This document shows, in pieces, positions 49,035 through 57,905 of a stretch of DNA of 64,000 bases; position 1 is the stretch's first letter, and the number at the start of each line of letters is the position of its first letter. Under the pieces are notes generated by a model, which saw only the letters and a program-made list of their open reading frames with translations, ran no database searches and was not told where the DNA came from. The translations under genes were made by a program, and so were the position numbers. Source of the stretch: Taklimakanibacter sp050251035 (GTDB lineage Bacteria > Pseudomonadota > Alphaproteobacteria > Rhizobiales > Aestuariivirgaceae). Location of the stretch: the NCBI GenBank assembly GCA_050251035.1, contig JBFWNN010000030.1:1-64000 (forward strand), read 5' to 3'.

Positions 49035-49120
49035 GCCCCCTTGGCGGAATTGGTAGACGCACAGGACTTAAAATCCTGAGCCCACAAGGCGTCCCGGTTC
49101 GATCCCGGGAGGGGGCACCA
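49035..49120 (+). tRNA. tRNA-Leu (anticodon UAA)
   Basis: An 86-base class II tRNA. The acceptor stem GCCCCCT (49035-49041) pairs with AGGGGGC (49110-49116), the discriminator A and a genome-encoded CCA follow (49117-49120), and the anticodon arm CAGGA-CTTAAAA-TCCTG gives anticodon TAA. The long variable arm AGCCCACAAGGCGT and the T-loop GTTCGATCC are as expected for leucine tRNA. A GC hairpin (48999-49014) precedes it, after the MATE stop. Confidence 0.97.
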
Positions 49121-49203
49121 CCGGATCCGATGATGGGATACCGACCTTCGTAAACAGGAAGGATCTCCCTCGCGAGCGAGTCGGATCATTCAGGGAGCCA
49201 AGG

Positions 49204-49839
49204 ATGACGGACGCGGCACGACTGCGACACCTCCGCTTTGAAAGTTATGTGGCGAAGCCTTGGAAGAATGGCCAAGGCATCACACGCGATCTGTTGCTCT
49301 GGCCCGCATCGGAGCATTTCGACATCCGCATCAGCCTTGCGGACATTCCGCCGACGAGTACCTTTTCGGCCTTCCCCGGGATCACACGTCACATCACGCG
49401 TCTTTCCGGCGACTCGGTCTCGCTTCGTTTCGCCGACGGCACGACGCAGCTGCTCGAGCTCTTGGTGCCCCTCACCTTCGACAGCGGCAAAGCTCCATAT
49501 TGTGAGGCCCGGGGAAGCGCGGTTCGTGTCCTCAATGTCATGACGCGTGAAACATCATGGACCGCATCGGTAAAACCGATCATGGACGGCGCCCACCGGA
49601 TCGAGCAGGCGCAGGGTCTGATCCTGATCTTCGCCGCCGGCGGCGCATGGACCGCAGTCTCGGGCGCATCAACCATCCATCTCAAGTCGAGCGAGTCGCT
49701 CCTGGCGGCCGCGCCGGTTGCCTTGAATCTGAGGGGGGCCCCCGGCGCCAAAGCGCTTTTCGCTACGCTCGAACCGATTGACGGATGCGATGGGCGCGCG
49801 GCGACCGCAGCTCTTGCGTCGGCAAGTTCACACAACTGA
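49204..49839 (+). CDS. HutD/Ves-family protein
   Basis: 211-residue bicupin of the HutD/Ves family. The signature YVAKPWKNGQGITRDLLLWP near the N-terminus matches PWKNGGG-T of HutD, and ISLADIPPTSTFSAFPGITR is the second block. HutD proteins sit with histidine-utilisation genes in other bacteria, but no hut genes are near, so function here is unknown; it may bind a small ligand. It begins 84 bases after the tRNA, with GGGAGCCAAGG before the ATG. Confidence 0.8.
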   Translation: MTDAARLRHLRFESYVAKPWKNGQGITRDLLLWPASEHFDIRISLADIPPTSTFSAFPGITRHITRLSGDSVSLRFADGTTQLLELLVPLTFDSGKAPYCEARGSAVRVLNVMTRETSWTASVKPIMDGAHRIEQAQGLILIFAAGGAWTAVSGASTIHLKSSESLLAAAPVALNLRGAPGAKALFATLEPIDGCDGRAATAALASASSHN

Positions 49840-49952
49840 CGCCGCCTGAAGGCCTTTCAGGCACGCCTGCAATTGCCCCTGGCGCGGGTCTCGTGTCTCG
49901 CGGCGCCAAGGGCGGCATGCAGGTTGCGTGGTCGGTGTTTCACTGGACGTGT

Positions 49953-51020
49953 TTAGGGCCTAGCCTCCAGGATCATATTGAAAGGAGTCTCGGTGGCTTT
50001 GCGGACGAGGCTGAAACCACCCTCGGAGATCGCCGCCGACAGTATTTTCAGGCCGGCTTGCGCGCCCAGCGCGGCGCCCACCGGCTGATCAAGCGAGGTC
50101 GGCACGCAGATCATCGTCGAGGCAGCATAGTACAGGCGGCTCACGGGATTGAGATTGTCCTCCAGTCTGTCACCGGCGGCGGGCTCCACGATCATCCAGC
50201 TCCCGTCCGGCTTCAGCGCCTGACGCACATACCGCGCCGTTCCAACCGGATCACCCATGTCGTGCAGGCAATCGAAGAAAGTTACAAGATCGAGGTTCTT
50301 GCCTGGGAACTCGCTTGCCAAAGCTACTTCGAAGCGCGTGTTCGCGGTGACGCCGTGCTGCTCGGCATGCAAACGGGCTTGTTCGACTGAGCCTGGGTGG
50401 AAATCGTAACCTATGAAGGTCGAGTTCGGGAACGCTTTTGCCATGATGACCGTCGAGAAACCATGCCCACATCCGACATCCGCAATCGTCGCGCCGCGCT
50501 TAAGCTTCGCGACGACGCCGTCCAACGCTGGTAGCCAGGCTTCAACGAGGCTGTTGTGATAGCCCGGACGGAAGAAGCGCCCCGCGGCGCAAAAGAGGCA
50601 CTGCGACTGCTCGCCCCAGCCGACACCTTTTCCCGAGCGAAACGCCTGCTCGACCAGCGGCTGGTTGTCCATCATCGCCGCCGCGATATCGAAACCGCCC
50701 TGCAGATAGACGGGGCTGTCGGGCTCAACGAACACCATAGCCTGTTCGGGTGGTAAGGTGAACTTGCCCGTCTTGGAATCGTAGGTCAGATATCCCGACG
50801 CGGCCTGATGCGACAGCCATTCACGCGCATAACGCTCGGCGATCTTCACTTTCGTCGCCAGCTCCGCCGGCGTCATCGGGCCGCCAGCGTTGAGTGCCTT
50901 ATAGAGACCCAGCCGGTCACCGATACGCACGAGCGGAACGCTCAGCGCTCCACCGAGATCACCCAACATCTGCCCAACGAACTGATTGAGCTTGGCTTCA
51001 TCGATTATTTTCGTCATCAT
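49953..51020 (-). CDS. Class I SAM-dependent methyltransferase with N-terminal winged helix
   Basis: 355-residue enzyme. The N-terminal domain (residues 1-110) has an O-methyltransferase-like dimerisation winged helix: RIGDRLGLYKALNAGGPMTP and ERYAREWLSHQAASGYL. The catalytic domain has the SAM-binding ADVGCGHGFSTVIMAKAFP (motif I) and IGYDFHPGSVEQAR (motif II). Start at 51020 follows AGGAG closely; the next Met at 51017 is equally possible. It faces a divergent AraC-type regulator across 121 bases, suggesting it is its target. The substrate, possibly a small metabolite or antibiotic, is unknown. Confidence 0.87.
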   Translation of the reverse strand: MMTKIIDEAKLNQFVGQMLGDLGGALSVPLVRIGDRLGLYKALNAGGPMTPAELATKVKIAERYAREWLSHQAASGYLTYDSKTGKFTLPPEQAMVFVEPDSPVYLQGGFDIAAAMMDNQPLVEQAFRSGKGVGWGEQSQCLFCAAGRFFRPGYHNSLVEAWLPALDGVVAKLKRGATIADVGCGHGFSTVIMAKAFPNSTFIGYDFHPGSVEQARLHAEQHGVTANTRFEVALASEFPGKNLDLVTFFDCLHDMGDPVGTARYVRQALKPDGSWMIVEPAAGDRLEDNLNPVSRLYYAASTMICVPTSLDQPVGAALGAQAGLKILSAAISEGGFSLVRKATETPFNMILEARP

Positions 51021-51141
51021 TCTCTCCTGAGATAGCGAAACCCTCAGTAAGGACAGGTCTACGCGCAGCAGTACGGCGATGGTTTGCCGCAAAGCCTGAT
51101 TTCCTTGCAGAGAGACGACGGTCAGGCTCAAAGGAAAGGCA

Positions 51142-52146
51142 ATGGATGCTTTATCCGAGGCGCTCCATTCGGTTCGTATGACCGGTGCGATCTTCTATCG
51201 CGCCGAATGCACGAGCCCCTGGGGCTTCGCGATACCCGCGCTGCACGAATACGCGCACCTGCTGGCCCCAGGAGCGGAGCGCGTAGTCAGCTATCACCTG
51301 ATGACCGAGGGCGATGCCGTCGCCCGTTTCGGCGGTGGAGAGGTGGTGCCCATCACAGCAGGTGACGTGCTGATCGTTCCGCACGGCGATCCGCATGTGA
51401 TTTCCAACGGCCGCGCGCCAAGGGTCACCCCCGCCGATGGAACTTTGGACCGTTACCTCATCGGCGACCTGTCGACATTGCAGATCGGCGGCGGTGGTGA
51501 AGTTACTCGTTTCGTATGCGGGTTCTTCGGCTGCGAGCGCCATGCGGACCGCCTGTTCCTTTCCGGCCTCCCGATGGTCATCAAGACCAATCTGCGCGAC
51601 GACGTGGCGGGCCAATGGCTTGAACATTCGATGCGCCACTTGGTGACGGAAGCCGGCGGTGGTCGGCCTGGTCGATCGGCGCTTCTGTCGAAGATGGCCG
51701 AAGCTCTCTTCATCGAAGCATTGCGCCGCTACATGGAACAACTGCCTGCGGAGCAGACCGGCTGGCTCGCCGCCGCTCGCGACCGAATCGTGGGGGCGGC
51801 AATCGTCGCTATCCATCGCACACCTGACCGTCAATGGACATTGGAGAGTTTGGCCAAGGAGGCCGTGACTTCGCGTTCTGTGCTGACCGAACGGTTTGCG
51901 AGCTTCCTCGGCGTACCGCCGCTGGCATATCTGGCGATGTGGCGCATGCAACTCGCCGCGAGACGCCTTCGAACTTCACGAGACACCGTTCTGCAAGTAG
52001 CCTTGGGCGTTGGATATGAATCCGAGACCGCCTTTATACGTGCGTTCAAGCGAGAGTTCGGACTGCCGCCGGCAAAATATCGGAAGACCGATCCCGCCAA
52101 CAATGAGAGCGCCGTTCCAGACCGGCGAGGCAACGTCTCGATCTAA
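51142..52146 (+). CDS. AraC-family transcriptional regulator with cupin sensor
   Basis: 334-residue activator-type regulator. The N-terminal half is a Cupin_6-type sensor (AECTSPWGFAIPALHEYAHL, ERVVSYHLMTEGDAVARF, AGDVLIVPHGDPHVIS). The C-terminal half has two helix-turn-helix units: TLESLAKEAVTSRSVLTERF and DTVLQVALGVGYESETAFIR, ending FGLPPAKYRK, the AraC signature. It is divergent from the methyltransferase gene. The effector is unknown; related proteins sense small organic molecules or oxidants. Confidence 0.88.
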   Translation: MDALSEALHSVRMTGAIFYRAECTSPWGFAIPALHEYAHLLAPGAERVVSYHLMTEGDAVARFGGGEVVPITAGDVLIVPHGDPHVISNGRAPRVTPADGTLDRYLIGDLSTLQIGGGGEVTRFVCGFFGCERHADRLFLSGLPMVIKTNLRDDVAGQWLEHSMRHLVTEAGGGRPGRSALLSKMAEALFIEALRRYMEQLPAEQTGWLAAARDRIVGAAIVAIHRTPDRQWTLESLAKEAVTSRSVLTERFASFLGVPPLAYLAMWRMQLAARRLRTSRDTVLQVALGVGYESETAFIRAFKREFGLPPAKYRKTDPANNESAVPDRRGNVSI

Positions 52147-52179
52147 TGGCCGTCACGCTTCCCGGTAATTTCGTTGTTC

Positions 52180-52692
52180 TCAGATGCGCCGGTAATTGCC
52201 CCTGTCCCGGGTCTCCCGCCACCGCCGGAACGGCCAGGCGACCAGGCGGATGACCCACCAGCCGGCGACCAGGCCGACAAGCGCGCTGAACAGCCCCTCG
52301 ATGGTCGTGGGCACCGCTGGCTTGTAGTCCTTGAGCGTTTGATCGAGCAGCGCTCCATCTGCATGGCCGAGAAAGTAGACGGCGCGGCTCGGAAAGTCTG
52401 CGCGCATGTCTTCGCGCTGCTGCCTCAGACGCGCGAGCCGCTCGATATTGAGCTCCATGTCGGCGCCCCGCCGGCGCACCAGGTCGTCGCCGCTCGTGCT
52501 GAGCTGCGCCAGGGCGTCTCCTCGGCTCATATTGTTCGCGGCGGCGTCCCGATCGAACCGGTCGACGATGGCCGAGACCTCATCGGCCGCACCGCCGAGC
52601 CGCTGCTGGTATTGCTGCATGACTTCCGGAAGCTGAGCGCCGACAATCGCCCCGAGAACGCCTATCGCCAACGAAACGGTCCGAATGAGCAT
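52180..52692 (-). CDS. DUF2937 family membrane protein
   Basis: 170-residue protein with an N-terminal membrane span (TVSLAIGVLGAIVGAQL), a long helical region of likely coiled coil (residues 25-100, QQYQQRLGGAADEVSAIVD onward), and a C-terminal span LFSALVGLVAGWWVIRLVAW before a basic tail. This is the shape of DUF2937 proteins. Function is unknown. It stands alone, convergent to the AraC gene and downstream of the phosphoribosyltransferase on the same strand. Confidence 0.8.
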   Translation of the reverse strand: MLIRTVSLAIGVLGAIVGAQLPEVMQQYQQRLGGAADEVSAIVDRFDRDAAANNMSRGDALAQLSTSGDDLVRRRGADMELNIERLARLRQQREDMRADFPSRAVYFLGHADGALLDQTLKDYKPAVPTTIEGLFSALVGLVAGWWVIRLVAWPFRRWRETRDRGNYRRI

Positions 52693-52760
52693 GCTGGAAG
52701 GGCTCCGTTCTTCTCGACGTTAATGGTCCCGCATGCGGGGTACGGCGGCCCGCGGATCCC

Positions 52761-53258
52761 TCACACCTTGGCGCCGTCGCGGATCGGCGGCGTGAAGGCC
52801 AGCCCCATGTCCCAGGGCAGATAGATCCAGGTGTCCTGGCTCACCTCGGTGACGAAGGTGTCGACCAGTGGCCGCCCTTCGGGCTTGGCATAGACGGTGG
52901 CGAAATGCGCGTTGGGCAGCATGGCCCTGACCGCCCGCGCCGTGGCGCCGGTATCGACCAGGTCGTCGACGATCAGCACCTCTCTGCCGCCGTCGGGGCC
53001 GGCAATGGCCTCGCCGACCTTCTTCAGCACCTGGAGCTCGCCCTGCCTCTCATAGTCATAGGAGGCGATGCACACCGTCTCGATCACCCTGATCCCGAGC
53101 TCGCGCGCCACCACCGCAGCCGGCACGAGCCCGCCCCGCGTGATCGCCACCACGGCCGAGAACGGCCCCTCCCCGTGCAGCCGCCAGGCCAGTGCCCGCG
53201 CGTCGCGATGGAACTGGTCCCAGGAGACCGGAAAGCTCTTCTGCCACTTCTCGTCCAT
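52761..53258 (-). CDS. gpt: Xanthine-guanine phosphoribosyltransferase
   Basis: Salvages xanthine and guanine with PRPP, cytosolic or membrane-associated. The PRPP-binding loop is REVLIVDDLVDTGATARAVR; the N-terminal KSFPVSWDQFHRDARALAWR and AITRGGLVPAAVVARELGIR match the Gpt type. ATG at 53258 with GGAGGG nearby gives 165 residues; an upstream in-frame start at 53315 lacks such a signal. It is divergent from the metallophosphoesterase gene. Confidence 0.92.
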   Translation of the reverse strand: MDEKWQKSFPVSWDQFHRDARALAWRLHGEGPFSAVVAITRGGLVPAAVVARELGIRVIETVCIASYDYERQGELQVLKKVGEAIAGPDGGREVLIVDDLVDTGATARAVRAMLPNAHFATVYAKPEGRPLVDTFVTEVSQDTWIYLPWDMGLAFTPPIRDGAKV

Positions 53259-53408
53259 ATGGTCCCTCCGAACCCAAGAGTCCGCTCTTATGCCGCGTCC
53301 CTCGAAGCGGCGCAATCCGAAGGCCGTTGCGGCAACTTTGCCGTTTCGCTGTCATGATACCTTCACGGGAGTCGGGCCTAAGGTCACCATAACCAGGCAG
53401 CCTGGCCG

Positions 53409-54230
53409 ATGAACGCACTCACGAGACCCACGACCCGCTACCGCGCCATCTTCATCTCCGACATCCACATGGGGACGAGGAGGGCGCAGGTCCAATATCT
53501 CCTCGACTTCCTGCGCGTCACCGAATCGGACTGGCTCTATATCGTCGGCGACCTCGTCGACAACTGGGCTCTCGAGAAGGCCTGGTTCTGGGACCAGCTC
53601 CACAACGACCTGATCCAGAAGATCCTGCGCAAGGCACGCAAGGGCACGAAGGTCATCTACATCCCGGGCAATCACGACGACAAGTTCCGCGACTTCCGCA
53701 ACCTGCGCATGGGCCGTGTCGCGGTGCTCGAAGACGCCATCCATCACGCCGCCAACGGCAAGCGCTACCTGGTGCTGCATGGCGACAAATATGACGGCAT
53801 CGTGCGCTACGCGCCCTGGCTCGCCCGGCTCGGCGACCGCGCCTACGAGACCTCGATGATGATCAACGGCCTCGTCAATCGCGGCCGCCGCCTGTTCCGC
53901 CTGCCCTACTGGTCGCTCTCCGCCTATCTCAAATTCAAGGTCAAGAAGGCGGTCGAGTTCGTCTCGCATTTCGAGGACGCGGTGGTGCGCGAGGCCCGCC
54001 AGCGCGGCGCGCAAGGCGTCATTTGCGGCCACATCCACACCCCCGACAACCGCATGATCGACGACATCCACTATCTGAATGACGGCGACTGGGTCGAAAG
54101 CTGCACCGCCCTCATCGAGCATCATGACGGCCGCTTCGAGATCATCGAATGGGCCAAGCTGCGTGACACCCTCCTGGAGGTTGCAAGTGCGGATAGTCAT
54201 CGTAACGGACGCCTGGTTCCCGCAAGTTAA
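53409..54230 (+). CDS. UDP-2,3-diacylglucosamine diphosphatase-like metallophosphoesterase
   Basis: 273-residue calcineurin-like phosphoesterase of the COG2908/LpxH-like type. Metal-binding motifs are AIFISDIHMGTRRAQ, LYIVGDLVDNW, VIYIPGNHDDKF, YLVLHGDKYDG and VICGHIHTPDNR. Candidate role is lipid A precursor hydrolysis or polar lipid metabolism; in rhizobia LpxI or other enzymes can do the LpxH step. Its last 44 bases overlap the start of a GT4 glycosyltransferase, a pairing that suggests a joint cell-envelope role. Confidence 0.85.
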   Translation: MNALTRPTTRYRAIFISDIHMGTRRAQVQYLLDFLRVTESDWLYIVGDLVDNWALEKAWFWDQLHNDLIQKILRKARKGTKVIYIPGNHDDKFRDFRNLRMGRVAVLEDAIHHAANGKRYLVLHGDKYDGIVRYAPWLARLGDRAYETSMMINGLVNRGRRLFRLPYWSLSAYLKFKVKKAVEFVSHFEDAVVREARQRGAQGVICGHIHTPDNRMIDDIHYLNDGDWVESCTALIEHHDGRFEIIEWAKLRDTLLEVASADSHRNGRLVPAS

Positions 54231-55251
54231 CGGTGTCGTCCGTACACTGAGCGCCGTCGCGGACGAGCTTGCGAAGGTGGGCCATGAGGTGAGGATCGTC
54301 TCGCCGGAAGGGCGCTGGACCTTGCCCATGCCGCTCTATCCGGAGATAAGGCTCGCTTTCACCACCTCGAGGCGGCTCGGCCGCGAGCTCGAGAGCCTGG
54401 CTCCCGATGCCTTCTATATCGCGACCGAAGGTCCGCTCGGCTGGGCGGCGCGCTCATGGTGCGCAAGGCGGAACATTCCCTTCACCAGCGGCTTCCACAC
54501 GCGCTTCGCCGACTATCTCGAGCTGCGCCTGCCCTTGCCCGGCCTCGCCGCGGCCTCATGGTCGATGCTGCGCAAGTTCCACGGCATCAGCCGCGCGGTC
54601 CTCGTGCCGACGCGCAGCATCGCCCAAGATCTGGAAGCGCGCGGCTTCGTCAATGTGAAGACCTGGACGCGCGGCGTCGACCATGCGCTGTTCCGCCCCT
54701 ATGAGCGCGCCGCTCTCGACCTGCCGCGCCCGATCTCGCTCTCCGTCGGCCGCCTGGCGCCGGAAAAGAACGTCGACGCCTTCCTGAGCCTCGACCTGCC
54801 CGGCACCAAGGTGGTGATCGGCGACGGACCGCAGCGGCCCGAGCTCGAGAAGCGCTTTCCCGATGCCGTGTTCCTCGGTTTCCGCTTCGGCGAGGAGCTT
54901 GCCCGCATGATGGCGTCGGCCGACGTCTTCGTCTTCTCGAGTCTTACCGACACCTTCGGCCTGGTGATGCTCGAAGCCATGGCCTGCGGCACGCCGGTTG
55001 CGGCCTATGAGGTGCCGAGCCCGATCGACGTGGTCCAGGACGGCGTCACCGGCGCGCTCGACAAGCATCTGAAGCTCGCGATCCTCCGCGCTTTGACGCT
55101 CGACCGCGACAAGGTGCATCAGGGCAGCCAGCGTTTCACCTGGGAGCACACGGCGCGGATCTTCGAGGAAACGCTCGTGCCGATCGGCGGCACGTCCGCC
55201 GCCCCCGTCGACGCCGTCACGACCAGCCTCGCACCTTCCCGCTCCGGGTGA
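54187..55251 (+). CDS. GT4-family glycosyltransferase
   Basis: 354-residue GT-B-fold enzyme that uses a nucleotide sugar, probably at the inner membrane. RIVIVTDAWFPQVNGVVRTL is the typical acceptor-domain start; ISLSVGRLAPEKNVDAFLSL begins the donor domain, and FVFSSLTDTFGLVMLEAMAC holds the sugar-nucleotide-binding E-x7-E region. The GTG at 54187 follows GGAGG by a good spacing; a longer reading frame with no homology precedes it. It overlaps the phosphoesterase by 44 bases in another frame and is convergent to cinA. It resembles SqdX/MgtA/mannosyltransferase relatives; the acceptor is likely a lipid but unproven. Confidence 0.87.
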   Translation: MRIVIVTDAWFPQVNGVVRTLSAVADELAKVGHEVRIVSPEGRWTLPMPLYPEIRLAFTTSRRLGRELESLAPDAFYIATEGPLGWAARSWCARRNIPFTSGFHTRFADYLELRLPLPGLAAASWSMLRKFHGISRAVLVPTRSIAQDLEARGFVNVKTWTRGVDHALFRPYERAALDLPRPISLSVGRLAPEKNVDAFLSLDLPGTKVVIGDGPQRPELEKRFPDAVFLGFRFGEELARMMASADVFVFSSLTDTFGLVMLEAMACGTPVAAYEVPSPIDVVQDGVTGALDKHLKLAILRALTLDRDKVHQGSQRFTWEHTARIFEETLVPIGGTSAAPVDAVTTSLAPSRSG

Positions 55252-55978
55252 GCTCTTCGGCCATGCGCCGCACGTCCTCGAGGGCGGCGGCCAGCGTGTC
55301 GTCGTTGCGCGAGCGCAGGACGAGATTGGTGGCGAAGCCGCGCGCGCTTTCGAACGGATAGGATCCGATGACGACCTCAGGGTAGCGCTCCTGGATCTCG
55401 CCCAGGGGCTTCGCCACGTCCCCTTCCCCGCCTTCCACCGTCACCGTCTCCGCGGCGATCGGCTTGCCGCGCTGGAGCCGCGGCGCCACGTCGTCCATCA
55501 TCGCGTTCATGACCTTGGGAATGCCGGCCATGACGAACACATTGCCGATCTGGAAGCCCGGCGCCGTCGACACCGGATTGGCGATGAGGCTCGCCCCCTG
55601 GGGCGTGCGCGCCATGCGCAGCCGCGCCTCGTTCGGCTCGCGCCCGATCTGCTTGAAATAGTCGAGCAGGATCTCGAGCGCCTGCGGGTGATGACCGATC
55701 GGAACGCCGAAGGCTTTCGCCACCGCATCGGCGGTGATGTCGTCATGGGTAGGACCGATGCCGCCGGTGGTGAACAGGTAGGTGTAGCGCCGCCGCAGCG
55801 CATTGACGGCGCCGACGATCTCGTCCTCGATATCGGGCACGACGCGCGCTTCTTTGAGGTCGATGCCGAGCGCTGCCAGGTAATCGGCGATGAAGCCGAG
55901 ATTCCGGTCCTTGGTGCGCCCGGAAAGGATTTCGTCTCCGATCAGGAGGACGGCGGCGGTGGGGGATTGATCTGCCAT
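55217..55978 (-). CDS. CinA-like competence/damage-inducible (MoCF_biosynth) domain protein
   Basis: 253-residue protein with a molybdopterin-binding-type domain: AVLLIGDEILSGRTKDRNLG, VPDIEDEIVGAVNALRRR, FTTGGIGPTHDDITADAVAK and VMAGIPKVMNAMM. It corresponds to the CinA N-terminal part; the C-terminal nicotinamide-deamidase domain is absent, as in many alphaproteobacterial homologues. The role may be nucleotide (ADP-ribose) pyrophosphatase-like or cofactor-binding. It converges with the GT4 gene, overlapping by 35 bases. Confidence 0.87.
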   Translation of the reverse strand: MADQSPTAAVLLIGDEILSGRTKDRNLGFIADYLAALGIDLKEARVVPDIEDEIVGAVNALRRRYTYLFTTGGIGPTHDDITADAVAKAFGVPIGHHPQALEILLDYFKQIGREPNEARLRMARTPQGASLIANPVSTAPGFQIGNVFVMAGIPKVMNAMMDDVAPRLQRGKPIAAETVTVEGGEGDVAKPLGEIQERYPEVVIGSYPFESARGFATNLVLRSRNDDTLAAALEDVRRMAEELTRSGKVRGWS

Positions 55979-56022
55979 GACAGCCTAAGCTCTGCCATCA
56001 CGCCGCCATGCTGTCAAAGCTC

Positions 56023-57069
56023 TCACGCCGCGAGCCAGCGCTCCAGATTTGCCGCGACGAAGGCATCATCGTTGAGCTCCGGATAAAGCCGGTAGACCCG
56101 GTCGATGGCGGAGGCTTGCCCCGGGCTCAGATCCTCTGTGGGATCGATGCACCAGCGCCCGGCCAGGAGGCCCTGGCGCCGCAGCACCTCGTGGCAGCCG
56201 GCGATGACGCCATGGAAATGATTCGCCGCGTCGAAGAAGGCGGCATTGCAGTCGGTGACCGCGCTGTCGAGGGCGAGCAGCTCCTTGGCCACCGCCGGCG
56301 CGCGCCGCGCCGCCTTGCATTTGGCGAGCAGCGCCACCGCCGATCTGGTCCACACGCACCAATGGCCGAGAAGGCCGCCGGAGAACCGCGCCTCGCCGGT
56401 CTCGGTCGCGAACGGCACGATGAGGTCGAGCACGATATGGTCGTCATTGCCGGTATAGAGGGCGATGCGCCGCAACGCCTGGGCGGCGGCCACGCCCTTG
56501 ATCACGTCGAGCGTGGCATAGCGGTTGAAGGGCGCCACCTTGATGCCGATGACATTCTCGATCCCGGCGAAGCGCTCCCAGAAGCCCGCCGACAAGGGCA
56601 TGCCGCCGACCGCCGTCTGCAGATAGAAGCCGATGACCGGCATTTTCTCGGCGACCGTCGCGCAATGCGCCACGAGTTCGTCCTCGCTGGCCCCCTTGAG
56701 CGCGGCGAGGCCGAGCAGCACGGCGTGATAACCGAGCGCGCGCGCGGTCTTCGCCTCGTCCAGCGCCTGCGCGGTGCGGCCGACGGCGCCGGCGATCATC
56801 ATCACCGGGCGCTCGCTCCAGGCCTCGGCGGTTTGGGCGGCGCTTTCCAGGACCGGGCGATAGAGGCCGATCTCGCGGATCGCGAACTGGGTCGTATGCA
56901 CCCCGACCGCCAGGCCGCCCGCGCCGGCATCGATGTAATAGCGCGTCAGCGCCTTCTGCCGGCGCTGATCGAGCCGGCGTTCTCGGTCGAGCGCCAGAGG
57001 ATGGGCGGGAATGACCATCCCGTCGCGAAAACCGTCGAGAAGTGCTGATGGAATGTCTTGCCAGTGCAT
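56023..57069 (-). CDS. Dihydrodipicolinate synthase/N-acetylneuraminate lyase-family aldolase
   Basis: 348-residue TIM-barrel Schiff-base aldolase. The catalytic Lys is K177 in VIGIKVAPFNRY, with Y149 in GFYLQTAVGGMP as proton relay; AGAGGLAVGVHTTQFAIRE and MMIAGAVGRTAQALDEAK are family loops. Length and extended C-terminal helical part fit the uncharacterised DHDPS-like subgroup used in catabolism of sugar acids or similar compounds, not lysine synthesis. GAGGAAGAG precedes the ATG at 57069. It is the last of a leftward three-gene operon with a GNAT and an epimerase-like oxidoreductase. Confidence 0.87.
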   Translation of the reverse strand: MHWQDIPSALLDGFRDGMVIPAHPLALDRERRLDQRRQKALTRYYIDAGAGGLAVGVHTTQFAIREIGLYRPVLESAAQTAEAWSERPVMMIAGAVGRTAQALDEAKTARALGYHAVLLGLAALKGASEDELVAHCATVAEKMPVIGFYLQTAVGGMPLSAGFWERFAGIENVIGIKVAPFNRYATLDVIKGVAAAQALRRIALYTGNDDHIVLDLIVPFATETGEARFSGGLLGHWCVWTRSAVALLAKCKAARRAPAVAKELLALDSAVTDCNAAFFDAANHFHGVIAGCHEVLRRQGLLAGRWCIDPTEDLSPGQASAIDRVYRLYPELNDDAFVAANLERWLAA

Positions 57070-57080
57070 CTGTCTCTTCC

Positions 57081-57905
57081 TCAACCGAGTTCGGGACCGG
57101 CGATGGCGCGCATCCGGGCCGGGTCGCCGAACGCCTCGGCGCGCCCGAGCGCCATGCGGATGAAGCCGCGCTCGATGGTGAAGCCGTGGCGGACGAGCGT
57201 CTCGCGCAACGCCGTCTCCCGGTCGGGCACGTCGATCAGCAGCGGCCCGGCCAGGCTTATGATGGCATGCTCGAGAAGCCTCACCGCCTGCCCGGCGCTC
57301 GCCGCCACGATCGGGCCGATTTGTGTCGCGGTCCGGCCCATGCGCGTCAACAGGAAAGCCCCCTCCGCATCGGCATGGGCGAAGGCCAGCGGCCGCGCCA
57401 GGAGGTTCCTGAGGATCGCCGATCGGTCGGCCCCGAACGCCGCGCGGTCGCTGTCGATGTTGACGGCCTCCGCGGCCGGCGACGGGCCGGAGCCCGTGCC
57501 GGATCCGCGCCAGCGCGAGATCGGCTCGACGTCCTTGAAGCCGAGCGGCAGATAGATCGCCCGGCCGGGTGCTGTGGCGTCGAGCATGGGGATGAGGCGG
57601 CGCTCGTCGAGATAAGCAAGGAGATGTTTGAGCAATGCGGTGGCGAGGCCGCGATGGCGGTGCGTCCCTGTCACCAGCACCATGCTGAGCCAGCCGAAAT
57701 GGGGCGGATGCGGCAGCGCCAGGCCGCTGGCGACCAGCCGCCCGCCGTCCCTGATGCCAAAGGCCTTGCCCTGCGCCAGCATCATCGCCCAGTCGGCGGC
57801 GACCTGGTTCCATCCGGCCTCGGTGCTGAGCGCGACCGCATCGGCGATGTCGTCCGCATCGAGGGCGATGATCCGGCGGACATTCGCCTCCTCAATAGGT
57901 CCCAT
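57081..57905 (-). CDS. GNAT-family N-acetyltransferase (two-domain)
   Basis: 274-residue protein. The N-terminal GNAT domain has ADDIADAVALSTEAGWNQVA and acetyl-CoA-binding MVLVTGTHRHRGLATALLKH followed by PMLDATAPGRAIYLPLGFKD; the C-terminal 120 residues look like a second GNAT-type lobe (AFLLTRMGRTATQIGPIVAA). The ATG at 57905 overlaps the stop of the upstream gene by 14 bases and has GAGG in front, so it is a coupled start. Longer readings upstream are not family-like. The substrate is unknown and may be an amino intermediate of the module. Confidence 0.83.
   Translation of the reverse strand: MGPIEEANVRRIIALDADDIADAVALSTEAGWNQVAADWAMMLAQGKAFGIRDGGRLVASGLALPHPPHFGWLSMVLVTGTHRHRGLATALLKHLLAYLDERRLIPMLDATAPGRAIYLPLGFKDVEPISRWRGSGTGSGPSPAAEAVNIDSDRAAFGADRSAILRNLLARPLAFAHADAEGAFLLTRMGRTATQIGPIVAASAGQAVRLLEHAIISLAGPLLIDVPDRETALRETLVRHGFTIERGFIRMALGRAEAFGDPARMRAIAGPELG

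Noticed and set aside
49035..52700. A genomic island integrated at tRNA-Leu
   Set aside because: I looked for a repeated tRNA 3' end (attachment-site copy) downstream to about 52.8 kb and for an integrase gene, and found neither. The less GC-rich genes are noted, but insertion at the tRNA is unsupported.
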